Assembly: GCA_038900335.1 (NCBI GenBank)
Contig: JBBMRB010000018.1
Span: 1-64,000, forward strand
Direction of reading: 5' to 3'
Source: Rs1 sp038900335
GTDB lineage: Bacteria; Pseudomonadota; Gammaproteobacteria; Pseudomonadales; Balneatricaceae
Length of the DNA: 64,000 bases
A program made the position numbers and the translations under genes. The notes under the pieces were generated by a model. That model had not been told where the DNA came from. It ran no database searches and saw nothing but the letters and a program-made list of their open reading frames with translations. This document shows, one piece after another, positions 61,151 through 64,000 of the stretch (position 1 is the first letter of the stretch; each line of letters starts with the position of its first letter).

Positions 61151-62095
61151 ATGTTTAATAGTAAAAAGCTGCCACCCGCTATTTTTTTAATGGGACCAAC
61201 TGCAGCCGGTAAAACAGCACTCGCAATGCAGTTGTATGATAAATTGCCGTGTGAGCTTATATCGGTGGACTCCGCCTTGATATATCGCACGATGGATATA
61301 GGAACCGCCAAGCCAACAAAAGATGAGCTGGCGCAATATCCGCACCATTTGATTGATATTATAGATCCGAAAGAGAGTTATTCAGCGGCCCAGTTTCGCC
61401 AAGATGTATTAGTGTTAATGCAAGATATTACGAGTCGTGGCAAAATTCCGATTTTAGTTGGCGGTACTATGATGTACTTTAATGCGCTCACTAAAGGTAT
61501 GGCTGATCTGCCGCAAGCTGATGAGGGGATACGTCAACAAATTACGGCGCTGGCAGATAAGCAGGGTTGGCCTGCTGTGCACGAGCAGTTAAAGCTGGTT
61601 GATGAGCTGTCAGCGGCTAGGTTGGCACCTAATGATTCGCAGCGTTTGCAACGTGCGCTTGAGGTTTATCGGATAACGGGTAAAACGCTTTCTGAGCATT
61701 GGCGTGAACAAGAGCTTCAAAAGCTACCCTATAATGTGCTGAATTTAGCAGTGATGCCCCAACAGCGGGCAACCTTGCATGAGCGAATCGCGCAGCGTTT
61801 TGAAATAATGTTACAGCAAGGGTTTATCGATGAGGTTGATGCTTTGTATCAGCGCAAAGATTTGAATTTAGATATGCCTTCGATGCGTTGTGTCGGTTAT
61901 CGACAAGCGTGGATGTATTTAGAAGGTGATTTGTCAAAGTCACAAATGATAGATAAAGGTATAATAGCGACGAGACAGCTGGCGAAAAGGCAAATTACCT
62001 GGTTGCGCAGCTGGCAAGATTTACATTGGTTAACCATAGAATCAACAGATTTAACGGCTAGGGTCTTGAAATTACTAGACTCAGACTATATATAG
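61151..62095 (+). CDS. miaA: tRNA dimethylallyltransferase MiaA
   Basis: Transfers the isopentenyl group from dimethylallyl diphosphate to A37 of tRNAs that read UNN codons. It is 314 residues, with the P-loop GPTAAGKTALAM (about 15-26) and the DSALIYRTMDIGTAKPT segment (about 37-53). The DPKESYSAAQFRQD region (about 74-87) and the tRNA-contacting CVGYRQAW follow. It is in the conserved order mutL-miaA-hfq. Start ATG 61151. Confidence 0.96.
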   Translation: MFNSKKLPPAIFLMGPTAAGKTALAMQLYDKLPCELISVDSALIYRTMDIGTAKPTKDELAQYPHHLIDIIDPKESYSAAQFRQDVLVLMQDITSRGKIPILVGGTMMYFNALTKGMADLPQADEGIRQQITALADKQGWPAVHEQLKLVDELSAARLAPNDSQRLQRALEVYRITGKTLSEHWREQELQKLPYNVLNLAVMPQQRATLHERIAQRFEIMLQQGFIDEVDALYQRKDLNLDMPSMRCVGYRQAWMYLEGDLSKSQMIDKGIIATRQLAKRQITWLRSWQDLHWLTIESTDLTARVLKLLDSDYI

Positions 62096-62329
62096 ATGTA
62101 ACGTGTTTTTGTTATTGGCAATGGTTGGTTAATTAACCTTTAATTCTCCTTGTAAACCAATAGCTTTGGATAGAATAGGTGTTGACTGAATTGGTTAGTC
62201 ATTGTCTGTCTGTATGCGCTAATGTAAAGATAGAGTAAATTTTTAGTGATTAACAAGGTTATTTTAAATGTATGATCTAAAATTAAGTTGATTGATATTC
62301 ATTTTTTTTAATTGGTAGGAGATTTCAAA

Positions 62330-62569
62330 ATGTCAAAAGGGCAAACGTTACAAGACCCTTACTTAAACGTTCTTCGTAAAGAGCGTGTACCTGTATCTAT
62401 TTTCTTGGTCAACGGTATTAAGTTACAAGGGCAGATAGAATCATTTGATCAGTTTGTGATTTTATTGAAAAACACAGTAAGCCAAATGGTTTATAAACAT
62501 GCAATTTCTACAGTAGTACCTTCGCGTCCTGTTAAATTGCCACAACCGGAAGAAAAGCCGGAAGAATAG
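62330..62569 (+). CDS. hfq: RNA chaperone Hfq
   Basis: Hexameric Sm-like protein that pairs small RNAs with mRNAs. It is 79 residues from ATG 62330, which follows a GTAGGAG site; the open frame continues upstream to 62312 without support. The Sm1 region includes DPYLNVLRKERVPVSIFLVNGIKLQGQ and Sm2 is YKHAISTVVPSRPV. The acidic tail ends the protein with a short glutamate-rich stretch. The 234 bases between miaA and hfq should hold promoters; I could not fix one. Confidence 0.97.
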   Translation: MSKGQTLQDPYLNVLRKERVPVSIFLVNGIKLQGQIESFDQFVILLKNTVSQMVYKHAISTVVPSRPVKLPQPEEKPEE

Positions 62570-62581
62570 AAGGAAGATTGA

Positions 62582-63880
62582 TTGTTTTTTGAACGCCCAG
62601 AGTCTGGCGAGAGAGCAATACTAGTTCACATGGATATGGCTGTTGAAGCCGATCAAGAATCACCACGTGAGCTAGAAGAACTTGCTTTGTCGGCCGGTGC
62701 TGATCCTATAGAAATGCTCATGGGATCTCGTAGTAAACCCTCCCCTAAATATTTTATTGGTAGCGGTAAGCTTGATGAATTAAAGGCCCTTGTCCATCAG
62801 CATGAGGCAACTTTGGTTATTTTCAACCATGCAATGAGCCCAGCTCAAGAGCGTAATGTTGAAACACAGCTGCAGTGTCGTGTATTAGATAGAACGGGGC
62901 TGATTTTAGATATTTTCGCTCAGCGCGCTAGAACACATGAAGGCAAGTTACAGGTTGAGTTAGCTCAGCTTGAGCATATGTCGACTAGATTGGTTCGCGG
63001 CTGGACCCATTTAGACCGTGAAAAAGGCGGTATAGGTTTGCGCGGTCCAGGGGAGAAACAATTAGAGACAGATAGACGTCTTTTGCGTGAGCGAGTGAAA
63101 ACGATACATAAGCGTTTGCTAAAGGTTCGTACCCAGCGAGAGCAGGGGCGTAAGGCTAGGGCGCGTGCTGAAGTACCTACGCTAGCGCTAGTAGGTTATA
63201 CCAATGCTGGTAAGTCTTCTATTTTTAATAAGATAACCCAGGCAAAAGTATATGCGGCAGATCAATTGTTTGCCACGCTAGATCCAACGCTTAGAAAAAT
63301 TGAGCTAGATGATGTAGGTGCTGCGATTCTCGTTGATACGGTTGGTTTTATCAGGCATTTGCCTCATAAGCTAGTCGAGTCATTTAGGGCGACGCTGCAA
63401 GAGACAGTTGATGCGACTTTATTGCTTCACGTGATTGATTCACACGATGAAGAAAAGTCCAAAAACATTGGCGAAGTTAATGCTGTTTTGGCTGAAATAG
63501 GTGCATCGGATGTGCCTGTGCTGCAAGTTTATAATAAAATAGACATGCTAGATGCTCAGAGCGCAAGAATAGATTACAACGAAGATGGTCAACCTGTAAG
63601 GGTTTGGTTATCAGCAGTTAGCGGTGAGGGGATTGATTTGTTGTTTGAGTCAATTACGGCGCTATTAAGTAAAGATATAGTGATGGATACTATTAGAGTG
63701 TCGCCGCGCTATGCCCAGTTGCGCTCATTGTTGTTCGCAAAAGGTGCAGTGTTAGCTGAAACGACAGAAGATAGTGGTGATATGTTGCTAGATATTCGAG
63801 TGCAGCGTAAAGATCTGTTACAAATGCTAACTAGGGTTGGTATGTCGACAGAACCTTATCGTATAGTGGAAGTCTATTAA
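62582..63880 (+). CDS. hflX: Ribosome-associated GTPase HflX
   Basis: GTPase that binds the 50S subunit and splits stalled ribosomes. It is 432 residues, with the N-terminal HflX domain beginning MFFERPESGERAILVH and the GTPase domain with G1 GYTNAGKSS (about 203-211), G3 DTVGF and G4 NKID. The start is TTG 62582, 12 bases past the hfq stop, with an AAGGAAG site upstream, matching the MFFER start of relatives. The gene precedes hflK as usual. Confidence 0.95.
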   Translation: MFFERPESGERAILVHMDMAVEADQESPRELEELALSAGADPIEMLMGSRSKPSPKYFIGSGKLDELKALVHQHEATLVIFNHAMSPAQERNVETQLQCRVLDRTGLILDIFAQRARTHEGKLQVELAQLEHMSTRLVRGWTHLDREKGGIGLRGPGEKQLETDRRLLRERVKTIHKRLLKVRTQREQGRKARARAEVPTLALVGYTNAGKSSIFNKITQAKVYAADQLFATLDPTLRKIELDDVGAAILVDTVGFIRHLPHKLVESFRATLQETVDATLLLHVIDSHDEEKSKNIGEVNAVLAEIGASDVPVLQVYNKIDMLDAQSARIDYNEDGQPVRVWLSAVSGEGIDLLFESITALLSKDIVMDTIRVSPRYAQLRSLLFAKGAVLAETTEDSGDMLLDIRVQRKDLLQMLTRVGMSTEPYRIVEVY

Positions 63881-63960
63881 CCAGTTTAAATAATATTATA
63901 AGATGATAGTTGTCTTTTAATCCAATATGTAACTTTACACTCTTATTAACGGAGAGCAAT

Positions 63961-64000
63961 ATGGCTTGGAATGAGCCCGGTGGTAACGGCAACAACCAGG
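63961..64000 (+). CDS. hflK: HflK, N-terminal fragment at window edge
   Basis: Only 40 bases are inside: ATG 63961 opens MAWNEPGGNGNNQ, matching the glycine/asparagine-rich start of HflK. HflK with HflC forms the membrane complex that controls the FtsH protease. A GGAGAGC site precedes it. The gene continues past the right edge. Confidence 0.9.
   Translation, partial: MAWNEPGGNGNNQ

Overview
The window looks like chromosome from an AT-rich, probably marine gammaproteobacterium. The evidence is the order amiB-mutL-miaA-hfq-hflX-hflK at the right end (only the first 40 bases of hflK are inside), the yadG-yadH-queF operon, a bacterial SRP RNA, a SulP transporter, several TRAP-type receptors, and families typical of this class (DUF1285, DUF2947, YceI with cytochrome b561). 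I could not place it to genus. I see no insertion sequence, prophage or CRISPR array.

Left part (1-23 kb), mainly housekeeping. A tRNA-Glu, cut by the left edge, comes first. After it come a membrane PAS/degenerate-GGDEF protein, an ABC-2 exporter translationally coupled to queF, a YdjA-type nitroreductase, a dNTP triphosphohydrolase, a YciH/SUI1 factor with a 36-residue membrane peptide fused to its stop codon, a divergent MetF-like protein, a lipoprotein hydrolase, two glutathione-transferase-fold proteins, a LysM-like protein, a flavodoxin with an upstream Fur-like box, a hibernation factor, a SulP permease, YceI with cytochrome b561, a LysR regulator and the 4.5S RNA gene with a clear sigma70 promoter.

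Middle part (23-50 kb), a run of catabolic islands, most with their own regulator. (a) A LuxR-type regulator is divergent from a NhaC/YuiF-like carrier and a HisD-like dehydrogenase whose metal-ligand set differs from true histidinol dehydrogenase. (b) A DctPQM TRAP transporter is followed by PxpB, PxpC and PxpA, which fits uptake and ATP-driven opening of 5-oxoproline. (c) A LysR regulator is divergent from a class-V PLP enzyme and a TAXI receptor that has no permease beside it. (d) A GntR-controlled locus encodes every step of a non-phosphorylative L-fucose-type pathway: CUT2 ABC importer, aldose dehydrogenase (AKR), lactonase, UxaA-type dehydratase, SDR 4-dehydrogenase and FAH-family hydrolase, ending in pyruvate plus lactate.

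Right part (50-64 kb). A sigma54 activator is divergent from an iron alcohol dehydrogenase and an SLC23/NCS2-like permease. The intergenic region holds a close match to a -24/-12 promoter and two equally spaced inverted repeats that look like its enhancer sites. This cassette lies between decayed gene fragments: the start of an HD alarmone-hydrolase gene (intact copy at 28.2-28.8 kb) on its left, and the tail of a paralogue of the neighbouring periplasmic protein on its right. That suggests it arrived by insertion or rearrangement. After it come queG and the conserved tsaE-amiB-mutL-miaA-hfq-hflX-hflK series.

The best candidates for new biology are the sigma54/Fe-ADH/permease cassette, the HisD-like trio and the PLP-enzyme/orphan TAXI pair. 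Functions are read from motifs and context only; no searches were run.
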